A stretch of DNA of 64,000 nt from Monoplex corrugatus (lineage: Eukaryota > Mollusca > Gastropoda > Littorinimorpha > Ranellidae), in the NCBI GenBank assembly GCA_030674185.1, contig JAPXFY010000031.1, forward strand, positions 43,686,085-43,750,084, in the 5' to 3' direction. Positions 1 through 12,600 of this stretch are shown piece after piece. Position 1 is the first letter of the stretch. The number at the start of each line of letters is the position of its first letter. A program made the translations under genes and the position numbers. Below the pieces are notes generated by a model. That model did not search any database. It saw only the letters and a program-made list of their open reading frames with translations, and was not told the DNA's origin.

Positions 1-796
1 CAGAGACTGACTTTCATTTATTGCACACAATCTCAGTGTGGGAAGAAAAATACCAGAAACACATTCATGCGTTCTACAGCAAACTATTCCATTGATGCAA
101 ATATAAACTCTGTAGCGTAAACTCATGTCAAACTGATACAGCACACATAAATATAGCAAATGTACAAACCATTTCAAACAATGATAAGCATGCTGAAAAC
201 CAACAACAAAATTCATTCACTATTACACGCTTTCCTCTGCATGCATTCTACTTTATAAAAATTAGAGATCCCAAGGAATTTCTTCATTATTGTCAGCAGA
301 GGTTCAGTAAGCTGTTTCCCGAGCATGTTCGATCAAAATGAACACTACTCACCATGACCGAAATGACCCAGCAACAACGCCAAGTCTTCTCTGGCAGGAT
401 GCCTCACTGATGGCTACTAACAGACTCTCTTCCTCGTTGTCTCTAGGGATTACAGATTTGCTGAACAAATTGGATAAAACCGGATTTTACTTCACACCAG
501 TGAAGTGTCTTCTTTGGTGGGTGGCTTTGTGGCTACTTGACAGTGAGGGCTCCTGCAAAGTACCTGGCACTGAGACTGGAATGAATCAGGATTTGGTGCG
601 GCACTGGACTGGACTGAGTGAGGGACATGAGTGCAATGCAACAAACAGAACAAAACTTTAAAAAAGAAAACTTTTTCTTGTATAATTTAAAGATGAAGCA
701 AAAAATGACCTATCTGTGGTCTAAAATAACTTGTAAAAATCGCTAGAATCGCCCTCTCTCTCCCGCAGCCTGTCCATAAGCTGTAAAAACTGAACT

Positions 797-945
797 CTTT
801 CACTCCCTCACCCTATTCACCAGCTTCCTGCAGGAAGCTGGTAGATAGGGTGAAAGAGTGAAAGGATTAAGTTTTTGCTTTGCTATCATGGTTGACGATG
901 CGGGATGCTGGTGGATAGGGTAAGGTATCAAACGGATAAAAAGAC
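797..945. repeat. Palindromic CCCTTTGACTCCC-family repeat
   Basis: CTCCCTCACCCTATTCACCA is mirrored by GGTAGATAGGGTGAAAGAGT a few bases later (hairpin around CTTCCTGCAGGAAG), then a second partial unit with GGATGCTGGTGGATAGGGT. Confidence 0.6.
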
Positions 946-1139
946 GAGGGGGAGAATCTCTGCAAATGCTGAATGCTGGTGTGATGATGTTTCATCATGC
1001 ACAAATACACCACATAATTTTATTTTCACCCTATTCATTTTATAACTGACCTACAGCTGCATACAAACTTCATTTACGATGGGGTATTCGCCACATGGCA
1101 AGCACAAACATCTTTGTCAACAACAAATTGGAAAAGCTA

Positions 1140-1362
1140 TATTCAACACACACACACACACACACACACACATGCACACATACCTGTCCCATAACTCTGA
1201 GGTTGTAGGGGGTGAGGTGGTAGAGACCTCAACATTTCTAAGAGCCAGCATTATGAAGATGGTGCCCATATCCTCTCTCTCACTGCTTTACCTTCCCTGA
1301 CTCCTAAAACATTACTGAGCCCAGTCTAATTCACCTTCCTTTCCTTGCACGCGCATGTGCGT

Positions 1363-1396
<34 letters not shown>
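1140..1396. repeat. Two (CA)n microsatellites
   Basis: Tracts 1147-1171 and 1364-1396, with a short SINE-body fragment (GGTGAGGTGGTAGAGACCTC) between them. Confidence 0.88.
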
Positions 1397-1398
<2 letters not shown>

Positions 1399-1399
1399 G

Positions 1400-3510
1400 A
1401 GGGGTAAAGACTACGTATCCAGGCCATTCAGTCTTTCACAGCTATGCATAACAGACCATCACAAAATATGTAATAATAACAATGATTCTTCTACTAGCAA
1501 ATGCACAATACCCATGCTTAAGTCATTAAAGGCTTCACATGTATTCGCAACAGAACATCAAAACACACAGAAGACAAAAAAATTTTTCAATTATAGAAGA
1601 AAATCTACAGACTTGCATCCATTTTTTTCTGATTTGATGACCTTGACGACAAAAACGCAACTGCCAAAATGGCAGGGTATTTCAAAACGTTTGTAGAAGA
1701 ATAGCAGCATGTACAACCATTTTCAGTTTTCCCACTGTTCTGACAGTTGTGCAATATACCCACAGCTGTTGGTGCACAGGTACATATCAGACATTCTGCA
1801 CAGGGTTCCATGAGGTATGCCAACAGCAAAACCTTGCTGCTTCACACTTAACACACACTCCAGTTTCTCACAAACATGTCTCCAAATTCATGACCCTCAA
1901 CAACAACAAAAAACTGCAGTTTCTTTTTTTACTTGCTGTTTTTGGTGGCCCATTTTCTACATCACCTGTGTGTCACTGCTCACACACTATTCATTTTCAA
2001 CACACCTCCAAACCTGCTACCACTGAGGTCACCGTAAAACTGGCATGAAGGACCACAGAACCGGGGACACTTTTCCACAGGCACACTCCAGTTTCTGAAG
2101 ATGTTTTAAAATCAAATTTATATAAACACTTGGCAAATGAACGAATTATTCAATGCATGCTTTGTGTTCCAGAATGGCTCATATTCACTTCATGGAGATG
2201 ATGATATCTGAATAATATTCAATACATGTACTTTAACTTGTTTAAGCCTCAGATGAAAACATCTCAAAAATCAAGCAAAAAACTACGCACAATAATAACT
2301 TTCAGATAAACACATATCAAAGTTGATTGAAACACTGCCCACAATACGTAATAATCCAGTTTCTGACAAAGACGTCCTCAAATCAGGTCTGACAAAAATG
2401 TCTCAAAATGGAGTCAAAAACACTTACCACAACACACACTTCAACTTCTGTAAATGTCTCAAATCATGACAGTGCTTCACCGTTGTGTAATCCACTATAC
2501 ATCATGCAACATGACCCTGCCTCATAGGACACACATGCCCAAGTCTCCGTAGATCACATGGATGGCATAAAGGTCATTGAGGAGAGCTTTTTCAAGTCTC
2601 ACTGAGGACAGCTTATTCAAGTCTCTGAGGAGAGCTTTCTCAGGTGTCTCGTTTTGTTTTACCACACCCAACAGAGTCTACAACACAAGTTAAGCTCCTC
2701 TTCAGTGGACTCATTAGATTTGTTGCCTCTCTCACCTTCACTGAAGACTGTGTCTCATCACTAAAGGAGAAAGGGGAGAGAGAAAAACAGGAATCACCGT
2801 TCAGTGGTCAGTCACACAAGACATTCTCTCACATCATCTGTAGGAAGACCTGTACCTACGATTTTTTCTCTCATGTTCCACTGCAACATGTAGCATGTCT
2901 GCTCTCATGTCCACCAGAGCCTACAGAAATACCCATCACCATCACTGTTAAATTACATATCTAAATCAAGATGACTGACGACACTATTGAAAAAGATCAA
3001 ACCTTGAAACACAACAAAACTGAAGACCAATAAATGTTCTGACTTGTGAATTAAACAGCAATTTTTTAAAATCTGTTTACATGAACTGTGCTTCAGTATT
3101 TATCACAATCATGAAACTCAGGCCAAATACACAGAGATGAACAATCATAAAATTCCAATGACAAGCAGATAGAGAGGAACAATCATAAAAATCCAATGAC
3201 AAGAGCATACAGATGCTCAATCATAAAAATCCAGTGACGATAAAATAATGATCAACGGTCATGACACGCTCTTCCGAGGGACAGCAGCCCCATTTTCACT
3301 TGGAATTTTTTTGCTCAGACATAAATATACCATAACATCATAATATTTCACATGACCACACACATACATAAATACAATCAAATCAAAGAACATTATAAGC
3401 AACAATATCCATAAATGATAAGAAAGAAAAAAATGAACAGTTACAATCAAATTCAAAAACAATAATAATGGTTATGGATCAATCCATTCACAGCCACGAG
3501 CTGCCATGTG
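1400..3510. other. No gene recognised
   Basis: AT-rich unique-looking sequence. Short frames are compositionally random. AACTGAGGTCACC-type text near 2020 resembles 13630, suggesting an old dispersed repeat. Confidence 0.5.
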
Positions 3511-3514
3511 CTGT

Positions 3515-3683
3515 TAACTCTTTGACTCCTGCACCTTGTCCACCAGCATCCTGCATTGTCAACCATGCTAGCGAAGCAAAAACTTAACTTCACCGTATGC
3601 AAGAAGCTGGTGGACAGGGTGAGTGAGTCAAAGGGTTAAGTTTTTGCAGTTGGTGAATTGGGTGCAGGGGTCAAAGGATTAAT
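3515..3683. repeat. Palindromic CCCTTTGACTCCC-family repeat
   Basis: Opens GTTAACTCTTTGACTCCTGC and closes ..AGTCAAAGGGTTAA near 3638, with an added GTTTTTGCAGTTGGTG unit ending in GGATTAA. Confidence 0.6.
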
Positions 3684-3819
3684 TTATCAAATTTTCAACC
3701 AGCCTTCAGCTTTAGCAATGAGTATGTATCTCATCAAATCCTGCTTCTCACTGTGTTCAGGTATGAAATACAAAGTCAAACACTGACAACTGACTACATA
3801 TCTCTCGCTCTCTCTTACA

Positions 3820-3832
3820 CACACACATGCAC

Positions 3833-3881
<49 letters not shown>

Positions 3882-4237
3882 ATAAAGTCTGCTAGTAGCA
3901 TACTGTATGTCACTAAACCACAAGTACGTGTGCCAACTGTTTTCTGACGCTCTTGCTCACATTTTGGTGGACCTTATCATCACCATTTTAACCCTCTGAC
4001 TCCCTCAGCCTATCCACCACACTCCCCCAGACTGAGAAAGTCAAAGGGTTAATGGTGAGACAATACAATAATAAAATAAATGTACCCACAACAAACAGCA
4101 ATAACAATAAACACGTTTGCCACACACAAACCTGGACATTAAATCGTCAACAACAAAAGAAATAATATAAAACACAGATCACTCAATTTTGTGGATTGTA
4201 TAAAAGCACATAGTACCACATAAAACAGCAACCAAAT

Positions 4238-4301
<64 letters not shown>

Positions 4302-4361
4302 CAGTATTACATGACATTAAAAACAATCAAACGATAAAATACAGCTAAGAAGGCTACACAC

Positions 4362-4403
<42 letters not shown>

Positions 4404-4470
4404 CACACACACACACACACACACACAAATACACAAACGAGACACACACACACACACACACAACACACAC
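3820..4470. repeat. Four (CA)n microsatellites
   Basis: Tracts at 3823-3880, 4241-4300, 4360-4428 and 4442-4472, interrupted by short unique AT-rich pieces and a TTAA MITE. Confidence 0.92.
3992..4048. mobile_element. Minimal TTAA palindrome MITE
   Basis: Only 57 bp between TTAA copies at 3988-3991 and 4049-4052; starts CCCTCTGACTCCCTC and ends ..GTCAAAGGG. Confidence 0.6.
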
Positions 4471-4499
4471 ACATGCACATGCAGACAGACTGTTATTGT

Positions 4500-4990
4500 T
4501 TTTTAAAGCTTAGTCAACAGCACAGAACCACATCATGGCTATTACCATTTCAAAACATACATAGTATTGCATTAAAACAAATAAAAAAACCAAAAACACC
4601 ATTTGGAAAAAAATTTAAATATCTGGTACACACATCAATGCATTCATGCACAAAATCTAAGGATACACCCCTGGCGTTGACCACTCCATCCAATTTATCA
4701 CCAGGAGGGTTAAAAAAACCAAACTTGACTACAAATGCAAACATAACTACAGACTCTTAAAACACATAAAAACAGCCCAAAATTACCTAAAATTGCTTCT
4801 GCACATCGCATTTCCTTACAGCCAAATATGAATTAAGACATGTACCCAATTATCGATCCTAAGAGAAAGTAATAAGGCTTTACAGAACATGTACAGGTGA
4901 ATGGACCAGCATGGCAGAAAATGATAGAAAGCAACGGAGCAAGGCAGAAACAAAGAGAGTGACAGAAAAGGAGAACTTTCTAGCACAGAA
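4500..4990. repeat. Dispersed repeat, copy A
   Basis: ATCTAAGGATACACCCCTGG, GACCACTCCATCCAATTTAT and GAATGGACCAGCATGGCAGA recur in the same order at 20750-21290. Confidence 0.65.
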
Positions 4991-5065
4991 TTTCCAGAAG
5001 GTAGAGATAGTATTTATACCGAAAGAACCCCCAGCATCCTCATGACGAGAAACTTGACAGATTAA

Positions 5066-5386
5066 CCCTATCCCATTCACTCCGGCTGCATCTGGCCAAA
5101 CACAGCTCTCCCGCATCTGTTCACTCCGGCCGCACGTTTGCACACATGGCCAGTACTTTTCCGTCACGCTGTAACCATGGGCTAGCTCACTCTGAATGGG
5201 TGAAATTTGGTGGGTAGATCCACGAAGGACCAATGCACCGTTAACACTAAATTAGGACGCCACCACTGGCATCATTCACAAGAGAGAAGAAGGTTATGAG
5301 CGCATTCCATTCTTGTCTTTGTGCGAACAAGAAAGATGGCGAATACTAGGGGAAGTTTCACTGCAAGCTATGCAAATGGGAGAGGG
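5066..5386. mobile_element. TTAA-flanked piggyBac-like MITE
   Basis: TTAA at 5062-5065 and 5387-5390; ends CCCTATCCCATT and, inverted, CCCTCTCCCATT. Internal AAGATGGCGA near 5334 matches the start of the transposase reading frame in the larger piggyBac element, hinting at common descent. Confidence 0.65.
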
Positions 5387-5566
5387 TTAAAACCACACCA
5401 AACACAAAATCAAGCCACAGAGACTTGCATGTTGAAGGTGTTGAGATCAACATATGAATGGACTTTTCCCAGACGGACACTTAGCAAGTCACCAGCCATC
5501 TGACAGGCTTCTTGATGATCAAAACACACAGGGAAGTTTTCTGGACAAAAAACCTCACATGACTAA

Positions 5567-5732
5567 CTGTTTGACTCCTGCAACCTGTCCATCAGCATCC
5601 TCAGTTGTCAGCCATGCCAACAAAGCAAAAAGTTAACCCTTTGACTCTGTCACCCTGGATAGGGTGAAGGAGTCAAAGGGTTAAGTTTCTGCAGTTGGTG
5701 ATAGGGTAAGGGAGTAAAAGGTCAAAAGGTAC
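5567..5732. repeat. Palindromic CCCTTTGACTCCC-family repeat
   Basis: Two adjoining units; the second is TTAACCCTTTGACTCTGTCA followed after a short turn by GGAGTCAAAGGGTTAA (5633-5683). Confidence 0.6.
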
Positions 5733-5889
5733 GACCAATTCATCCATACTGTCCACCAGGTGCAAACCATCATCACAGCAGTTATTACTTCTGCATAAAG
5801 TTCAATAAATGCCTACTGTAGCTTTTTTATTATTTTTGTATGTTATGTTCACATACAACTTATCTGAAAATATACTCAAGTTGTTTGTC

Positions 5890-6240
5890 ATTACACATAT
5901 GTATGTACACACATACATACATACATAGGCCTACATACATACATACATGCACACATGCATGCAAATGCATACACATATATACATGCTTACATGTTACATT
6001 TATCTATACACAGACATATGTATTCATGCACATATGAACATGCACACACACACATATAAACACACATTTACATACAAATGAACATGTATGTATGCACACA
6101 CACACAAACACACACACTCTATCTCTCTCTCTCACACTCTCATTTTTTCTCACACACACACACTCTCTCTCTCTCACACACACTACACTCTCTCTCTCAC
6201 TCTCTCTTTCTCCCCCTTTCTTTCTATCACTCTCTCTCTC
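5890..6240. repeat. (CATA)n, (CA)n and (TC)n compound microsatellite
   Basis: Successive blocks of ACATACAT, ACACACAC and TCTCTCTC lead directly into the 37-bp minisatellite. Confidence 0.9.
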
Positions 6241-7205
6241 TCTCATGCATGGAAGAAGACAAAGAAAATCAGCCATGATGTGCCAAGCACAGAAGACAAG
6301 AAAATCAGCCATGATGTGCCAAGCACAGGAGAAGACAAAGAAAATCAGCCATGATGTGCCAAGCACAGGAGAAGACAAAGAAAATCAGCCATGATGTGCC
6401 AAGCACAGGAGAAGACAAAGAAAATCAGCCATGATGTGCCAAGCACAGAGAAGACAAAGAAAATCAGCCATGTTGTGCCAAGCACAGAAGACAAAGAAAA
6501 TCAGCCATGATATGCCAAGCACAGAAGACAAAGAAAACCAGCCATGATGTGCCAAGCACAGAAGACAAAGAAAATCAGCCATGATGTGCCAAGCACAGAA
6601 GACAAAGAAAACCAGCCATGATGTGCCAAGCACAGAAGACAAAGAAAATCAGCCATGATGTGCCAAGCACAGAAGACAAAGAAAATCAGCCATGATGTGC
6701 CAAGCACAGAAGACAAAGAAAATCAGCCATGATGTGCCAAGCACAGAAGACAAAGAAAATCAGCCATGATGTGCCAAGCACAGAAGACAAAGAAAATCAG
6801 CCATGATGTGCCAAGCACAGAGGAGACAAAGAAAATCAGCCATGATATGCCAAGCACAGAAGACAAAGAAAATCAGCCATGATGAGTCAAGCACAGAAGA
6901 CAAAGAAAATCAGCCATGATGAGTCAAACACAGAAGACAGAAAATCAGCCATGATGTGTCAAACACAGAAGACAGAAAATCAGCCATGATGAGTCAAACA
7001 CAGAAGACAAAGAAAATCAGCCATGATGAGTCAAACACAGAAGACAGAAAATCAGCCATGACGAGTCAAACACAGAAGACAAAGAAAAATCAGCCATGAT
7101 ATGCCAAGCACAGAAGACAAAGAAAATCAGCCATGATGAGTCAAGCACAGAAGACAAAGAAAATCAGCCATGATGTGCCAAGCACAGAAGACAAAGAAAA
7201 TCAGC
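6240..7205. repeat. 37-bp minisatellite, about 26 copies
   Basis: Unit AAAATCAGCCATGATGTGCC plus AAGCACAGAAGACAAAG, with 1-3 bp length variants. A variant with GATGAGTCAAACACAG clusters at 6880-7145. The array opens short spurious reading frames on both strands; none is a gene. Confidence 0.9.
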
Positions 7206-7644
7206 TAGGACATCCCATGCAAGCACACAACAAAAGCAAGACAAGATACACATTTCGATAAAATCATTTAACGAAGAATGATTACTAAAAACACAACAAC
7301 GGAGACAGAAGCCTGGCAAGCTCACAAGACCATAGCACAACAAGACACACAAAGAATGGTTATGGTGCCAGCAGAATGCAGCAAGATACAGACACCAGTT
7401 CATGCAGATACAAATACACAAAATAAGATGTCATAAAAAATGTTTTTTTTAACTCAGAACACACAGCAGAATACAGGAAGATATACAAGATGTATGCACA
7501 TGGAGACATACACATTAAAACCACATTAATAAGGCAGTAAAAGTTTTCTAAATTCAAAGAGCCAACAGATATGTAAAATCCACTAAATTATAGATATCAG
7601 CCCAGCAGACACAAAGACACAGCAAGGGATCAACTTAAGCACAT

Positions 7645-7646
7645 GT

Positions 7647-7729
<83 letters not shown>

Positions 7730-7868
7730 GCAAGATACAGCTCACACAGATGTATTAAACATGCAAAGCAAGCACATACCAACAATAACAAAGAGCACAC
7801 ATAGTAAACAAATATCGTGTGAACAGACATTAAAAGAAATAATGAACAAACACACCCACAATAATAAA

Positions 7869-7915
<47 letters not shown>
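7645..7915. repeat. (CA)n microsatellites
   Basis: Tracts 7648-7728 and 7871-7914. The reverse-strand Cys/Val reading frames are only the (TG)n translation. Confidence 0.92.
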
Positions 7916-7921
<6 letters not shown>

Positions 7922-7999
7922 CAGCGTTGCATAGAACTAAACAGTTCTTATTAATTTGATCATCCCGATTCACATAACAACAGAAGAGAAAACTTCACG

Positions 8000-8645
8000 G
8001 AAATGTATGGTCATCATCATATACCACGCCACATGGACTTGACGATCAAGGCCCGCCACATGAATCTTCTTTTTGTTGCTACAAGTATATCACCCACCCT
8101 CTCTGTCCCCATCCACTCTGCAAAATTGTGTAATATTTTCTCCCTGGGTCTACCTGGTGCTCTTTTTCCCTGTAGCTTTCCCTTTTGTGACTAAGTGCTC
8201 AAATTTCTCTTACCTAATGAAATGTCCTATAAATGTTGCTTGCCTTTTCTTAATCTTCTATTGGTTCTACATAACACAGAAGAACTCTCTTCCTGATGTT
8301 TGTTTATATGCATTTGGTGGTAAGAACACTCTCCAGTTTCTTGAAAGCTTTTTTAGTTTGGCCAATTCTGCTGCATATTTGTAATGTGCATCTGCCATCT
8401 GGTGAGATGACTGTTCCCAGATTTTTACACTTATCAACCTGTCTCGGCGTTGTGCCATTTGCTGTTATTTTGCATGAGGGGATTTCTTGATTTTTATTGA
8501 TTACCAGGACTTCAGTGTTCTTACTGTTTAGCTGTAGCCCTTTATTTATGCTTTCTATCATATTCACAAGATTGAATGTACTAATGACTAACATTGAAAC
8601 TGTCCGTTCATAGCATAGCGTGACATACCCTGTACTGGTGTCATC
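8000..8645 (-). pseudogene. RTE-like LINE 3' end
   Basis: Minus strand: NSKNTEVLVINKNQEIPSCK, CKNLGTVISPDGRCTLQICS and RIGQTKKAFKKLESVLT, then a shifted remainder to the CCATGTGGCGTGGTATATGA end at 8010. Same family as 56400-56995. Confidence 0.7.
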
Positions 8646-8675
8646 CTTCAGAACAATAGAAACTACCATTTCAGG

Positions 8676-8792
8676 CACGCACACACACACATACACACAC
8701 CAAACTTGTACAAACACACACACACATATACACCAAACTTGTACAAATACACACACACACACACGCCAAACTTGTACACACACATACAAACA

Positions 8793-8852
<60 letters not shown>
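8676..8852. repeat. (CA)n with CCAAACTTGTACAA interruptions
   Basis: Three copies of a 30-odd-bp unit containing CAAACTTGTACAAA followed by a pure (CA) tract of about 56 bp. Confidence 0.9.
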
Positions 8853-8858
<6 letters not shown>

Positions 8859-9494
8859 TGTATTTAAAAAAACTCAACCTCTTTGTTTTTTGTAATCTGA
8901 TTTACATAATACAGTGCAAAAAATCAGAATATTCTGAATTAAAATTTTCAATGATTAAGAATTACTGTAAAAAAGAAAAGTAACAATGCAATGATGATCA
9001 CGGTCTTTAATGCCAAGTAATATTATTTTATTTATGCATGTGAACAAAACAATGTCTCCATACGTTTGTTTTACAGTACAATCTTAGTACTGTCAAAAGT
9101 GTTTATTTCGCATTCACCAAAAACTTGAAAAAATATATAAGAATAATTCTGAATCATAGTGGTACCTTTTTCTAATTTCATTCATCCATTTCATATTTCT
9201 CCTGTCCAGCTCTTGTATCATACACAGCACTGAAAATAGTAAATCTACAGATATGTTTTTGATCATTTTCCATACTTGGGATTAAAACGAAGAGTATAAT
9301 GCCTAGCAGGAGTAAACTTTTCATGATGTTATAATGGAAAACATCACTGCTAAAGAAAACCATTTATATCATTCACAAAGGAATTTGCTAAAGTTGACAT
9401 ATACTGACAGACTTAAGATATACGAACGGTACCAAATTAAAAACTATTTAGGACGATACAATTAGTTTAACACAGTCTTGTATACATACATAAT

Positions 9495-9668
9495 GTAAAA
9501 TCATGTTCTATGGTGGTCTTGTATATGCAGTACAAGACCATGTTCTAGTCTTGTGTATGTAGTAAAAGACCAGTTCTATGTTGTCTTGTATGAAGAGCAA
9601 GATCACATTCTACAGTGGTCTTGTGTACATAGTAAAAGATCACAATTTTATGGTAGTGTTGTATGTCC
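9495..9668. repeat. Imperfect about 60-bp tandem repeat
   Basis: TCTTGTGTATGTAGTAAAAG and CATGTTCTA-type phrases recur three times; a further diverged unit lies at 11020-11080. Confidence 0.55.
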
Positions 9669-9869
9669 AACTGGTTGAAAGGTTTTATTCCAATGATATC
9701 AAAATCAGTTTCATTAGGCATGAGTCACCTGCATGCCTTCTTATTTAATTGAAGGCTGCTTGGAAGATTCACTCTAGGATTGTAATGGCAGCCAAAGCGA
9801 CCTGCACCTGACTGCTGTGATGTGGGGGACCCCCTTCTTTCTGTGTCTAACTCTGCATGTGACAGAGTT

Positions 9870-10675
9870 TTCGCTCTGTGACAGTAAGACTAAGACAGAC
9901 TTTAGACCTACCTCTGTCAGGGTATTCACTCTATGACAGTAAGACCATGACAGACTTTAGACCTACCTCTGTCAGGGTATTCACTCTGTGACAGTAAGAC
10001 CAAGACAGACTTTAGACCTACCTCTGTCAGGATATTCACTCTGTGACAGTAAGACCAAACAGACTTTAGACCTACCTCTGTCAGGGTATTCACTCTATGA
10101 CAGTAAGACCAAGACAGATTTTAGACCTACCTCTGTCAGGGTATTCGCTCTATGACAGTAAGACCAAGACAGACTTTAGACCACCTCTGTCAGGGTATTC
10201 GCTCTATGACAGTAAGACCAAGACAGACTTTAGACCTACCTCTGTCAGGGTATTCACTCTATGACAGTAAGACAAGACAGACTTTAGACTTACCTCTGTC
10301 AGGGTATTCACTCTATGACAGTAAGACTAAGACAGACTTTAGACCTACCTCTGTCAAGGTATTCACTCTATGACAGAAAGACCAAGACAGACTTTAGACC
10401 TACCTCTGTCAAGGTATTCACTCTGTGACAGTAAGACCAAGACAGACTTTAGACCTACCTCTGTCAGGGTATTCACTCTATGACAGTAAGACTAAGACAG
10501 ACTTTAGACCTACCTCTGTCAAGGTATTCACTCTGTGACAGTAAGACCAAGACAGACTTTAGACCTACCTCTGTCAAGGTATTCACTCTATGACAGTAAG
10601 ACCAAGACAGACTTTAGACCTACCTCTGTCAAGGTATTCACTCTATGACAGAAAGACCAAGACAGACTTTAGATC
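9870..10675. repeat. 55-bp minisatellite, about 14 copies
   Basis: Unit starts ACAGTAAGACCAAGACAGAC and continues TTTAGACCTACCTCTGTCAG, then GGTATTCACTCTATG. Copies are over 90% alike by eye. Confidence 0.9.
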
Positions 10676-10679
10676 TAAC

Positions 10680-12190
10680 AGGCAGAGCAAGACGCTACAC
10701 ACTGTAATCACACTGAAGTCAAAGACTGAGAACAGCCACAGTGTGCCCCTGTCCAATGAACTCTTGAAGAAATGCAACCAGAGCACTAGAAAATCTCTGA
10801 ACCGTGCTAAACAGGTTTATCTGTAACTTACAAACAGCCTTCAAAAAGAGGTTAATGTTCTATTTTTACTTTTATCAAAATTTATGTGATCTATATAGTT
10901 TAGATGATTGTTCCCCAAAAATTCCCAACAGTTCCCAAAAAATTCTTAAAATTCCTAAAAAAAAAAAAAAATCCAAACTGTTCCTAAAAAGAGGGGTTGG
11001 CATCTCTGGTGTAGAACAAAATCATGTTCTAAGGCAGCCTTGTTATGCAGTGCACTTTCTATGGTAGTCTTGTAAATACAACAAAAATTGATTCTTGATA
11101 AATGGGTAAAATCAAATGTATGAATACAATCCTGATAAATTTTCCAAAGTTCTTAGAACAACAAACATAAATCCTGTTGAAATTTATGCGGCTTTAATCT
11201 TCTATTTTTTAAACTTGGCAATGCTCAAATGCTGCTGCAAATGAGACAATTTGTTAAAAAATACTGAAATAAAATAATTTTACGTTAAAAAATTACAATT
11301 TTCAAAAAACACAAACAATGTTAAAATTGTTTCCTGATCAGGACTGTCTACAAATGTCATTTGATGTCACAGCTGTGTGAAATGATCTTTTGTGTTTGTG
11401 TATATAATATAAAACACGGTCTACAACGCCCATTCTGGCACTGTGAATCTGTATACATCTTTCAGAAATATTTCCAAGTGGATGTAAATGAAAGACATCA
11501 TGGCAAAACAATATCTGAATGAAAACAATGGGTCCAATAAATTATAACCATGTTTTCAAGATTTGACAACTTTAATTCATTTTGTTACTGACAAGGTCTA
11601 ATAAATTATAACCATGTTTCAAGATTTGACAACTTTAATTCATTTTGTTACTGACAAGGTCCAATAAATTATAACCATGTTTCAAGATTTTGACAACTTT
11701 AATTCATTTTGTAACTGACAAATTCTTTTCTTATTGTAGAATTGACAAAAGTGTAAGTAGCGTAAGACAAAGTTTACGATGAACAAGTCATGCATCTACT
11801 CCATTTTGGCCAAAAAAAAGTTCAGGACATAACAGTTCAAATCAAAATGTGTCACTTTTTCCATCTTCTTTTTTCATCGGCACAGACTGTTCACCTATTT
11901 AGTGGAGCTTTACCAAATTTATCAAAGTGATCATACATGTGTGTAAAACTATACCTCTCTTTTTACAGGGCTTAGAAAAAAACAACATCCGTTGTCAAAT
12001 GTCTGACTTTAACATATATCAAGACTGAGTGAAACTGGAAATTGTTCAATATTACAGTTACACAAAATGGATATAACGCTGCGTGAAAAGGGTGATTGCT
12101 GGTACAACTATCCGTCTTGTTTATGTCTAAAACGGAGCATGAGCTAAAAATTTCAAGAAATCCAGCATGACTTATTTCTGACAAAAACAT
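10680..12190. other. No gene recognised; likely 3' flank or UTR of the MOSPD-like gene
   Basis: AT-rich; contains SINE-like CAATGAACTCTTGAAGAAAT at 10755 and the 63-bp x3 repeat. Where the transcript ends is unclear; minus-strand AATAAA occurs near 9030 and at 17-22. Confidence 0.4.
11530..11722. repeat. About 63-bp tandem repeat, 3 copies
   Basis: Unit GGTCCAATAAATTATAACCA, TGTTTCAAGATTTGACAACT, TTAATTCATTTTGTTACTGA. Contains AATAAA on the plus strand. Confidence 0.85.
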
Positions 12191-12197
12191 AAAACTT

Positions 12198-12300
12198 TCA
12201 TCCCAACACAACCATAACACTGATTCCATTCACACTATATGACTTCACCAATTCACAGTAACTTTCAGTTTGACACACAGCAAACTGCTGGCTGTGACAA
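12198..12300. repeat. About 100-bp direct repeat (partner 12672-12772)
   Basis: CATCCCAACACAACCATAAC, ACCAATTCACAGTAACTTT and TGACACACAGCAAA recur 475 bp away. The two copies bracket the terminal coding exon at 12551-12600. Confidence 0.75.
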
Positions 12301-12351
12301 GTCCATCCATCATCCCACAACAGCCACACACAAGCTTTCACAACCTGAAGT

Positions 12352-12385
<34 letters not shown>

Positions 12386-12550
12386 GCACACCAAAACGCA
12401 GACACACGGTGGAACATGTTGACTTGTGTGGGACACAAAATGCCTGAGGATGACTGAAAAAAGTTCAAACAGTCCGGAGGAAACAGACTGTCACAGGAGC
12501 AGAGATCTAGGAGAAATGCTGTCAGGGGACTAAACTCTCTCTGCACAACG

Positions 12551-12600
12551 TCATCTCTCCGTCTGCTGCACTCGCCAGTAAAACAGAGTCACCACCACAC
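12551..12600 (-). CDS. MOSPD1/3: MOSPD-like terminal coding exon
   Basis: The acceptor is GATGTGATGTGCAG ending at 12601. Phase 1 entry gives [16 protein letters not shown] followed by TGA at 12553-12551. This completes the second membrane segment begun in exon 5 and leaves a short basic tail. The 3'UTR runs into lower coordinates; its end is not determined. Confidence 0.72.

Noticed and set aside
1..30. Polyadenylation signal of the MOSPD-like transcript at minus-strand AATAAA (17-22)
   Set aside because: It would imply a 12.5-kb 3'UTR through VNTRs; other AATAAA sites are closer and none can be chosen without RNA data.
6385..6716. Long repetitive frames (HIMADFLCLLCLAHHG type) in the 37-bp array
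   Set aside because: 37 is not a multiple of three, so the frame rotates; open stretches reflect unit composition, not a protein.
6240..7205. CRISPR-like spaced repeats
   Set aside because: Units are contiguous without unique spacers, in a eukaryotic context; simple minisatellite.
7681..7911. Cys/Val-rich minus-strand frames over CA tracts (also at 8663-8855, 13902-14142, 38920-39172, 61524-61724)
   Set aside because: They are plain translations of (TG)n microsatellites.
9178..9324. Minus-strand frame starting MKSLLLLGIILFVLIPS, resembling a short secreted peptide
   Set aside because: Only 48 codons, low-complexity start in AT-rich DNA, no splice or transcript support; hydrophobic short frames are expected by chance here.
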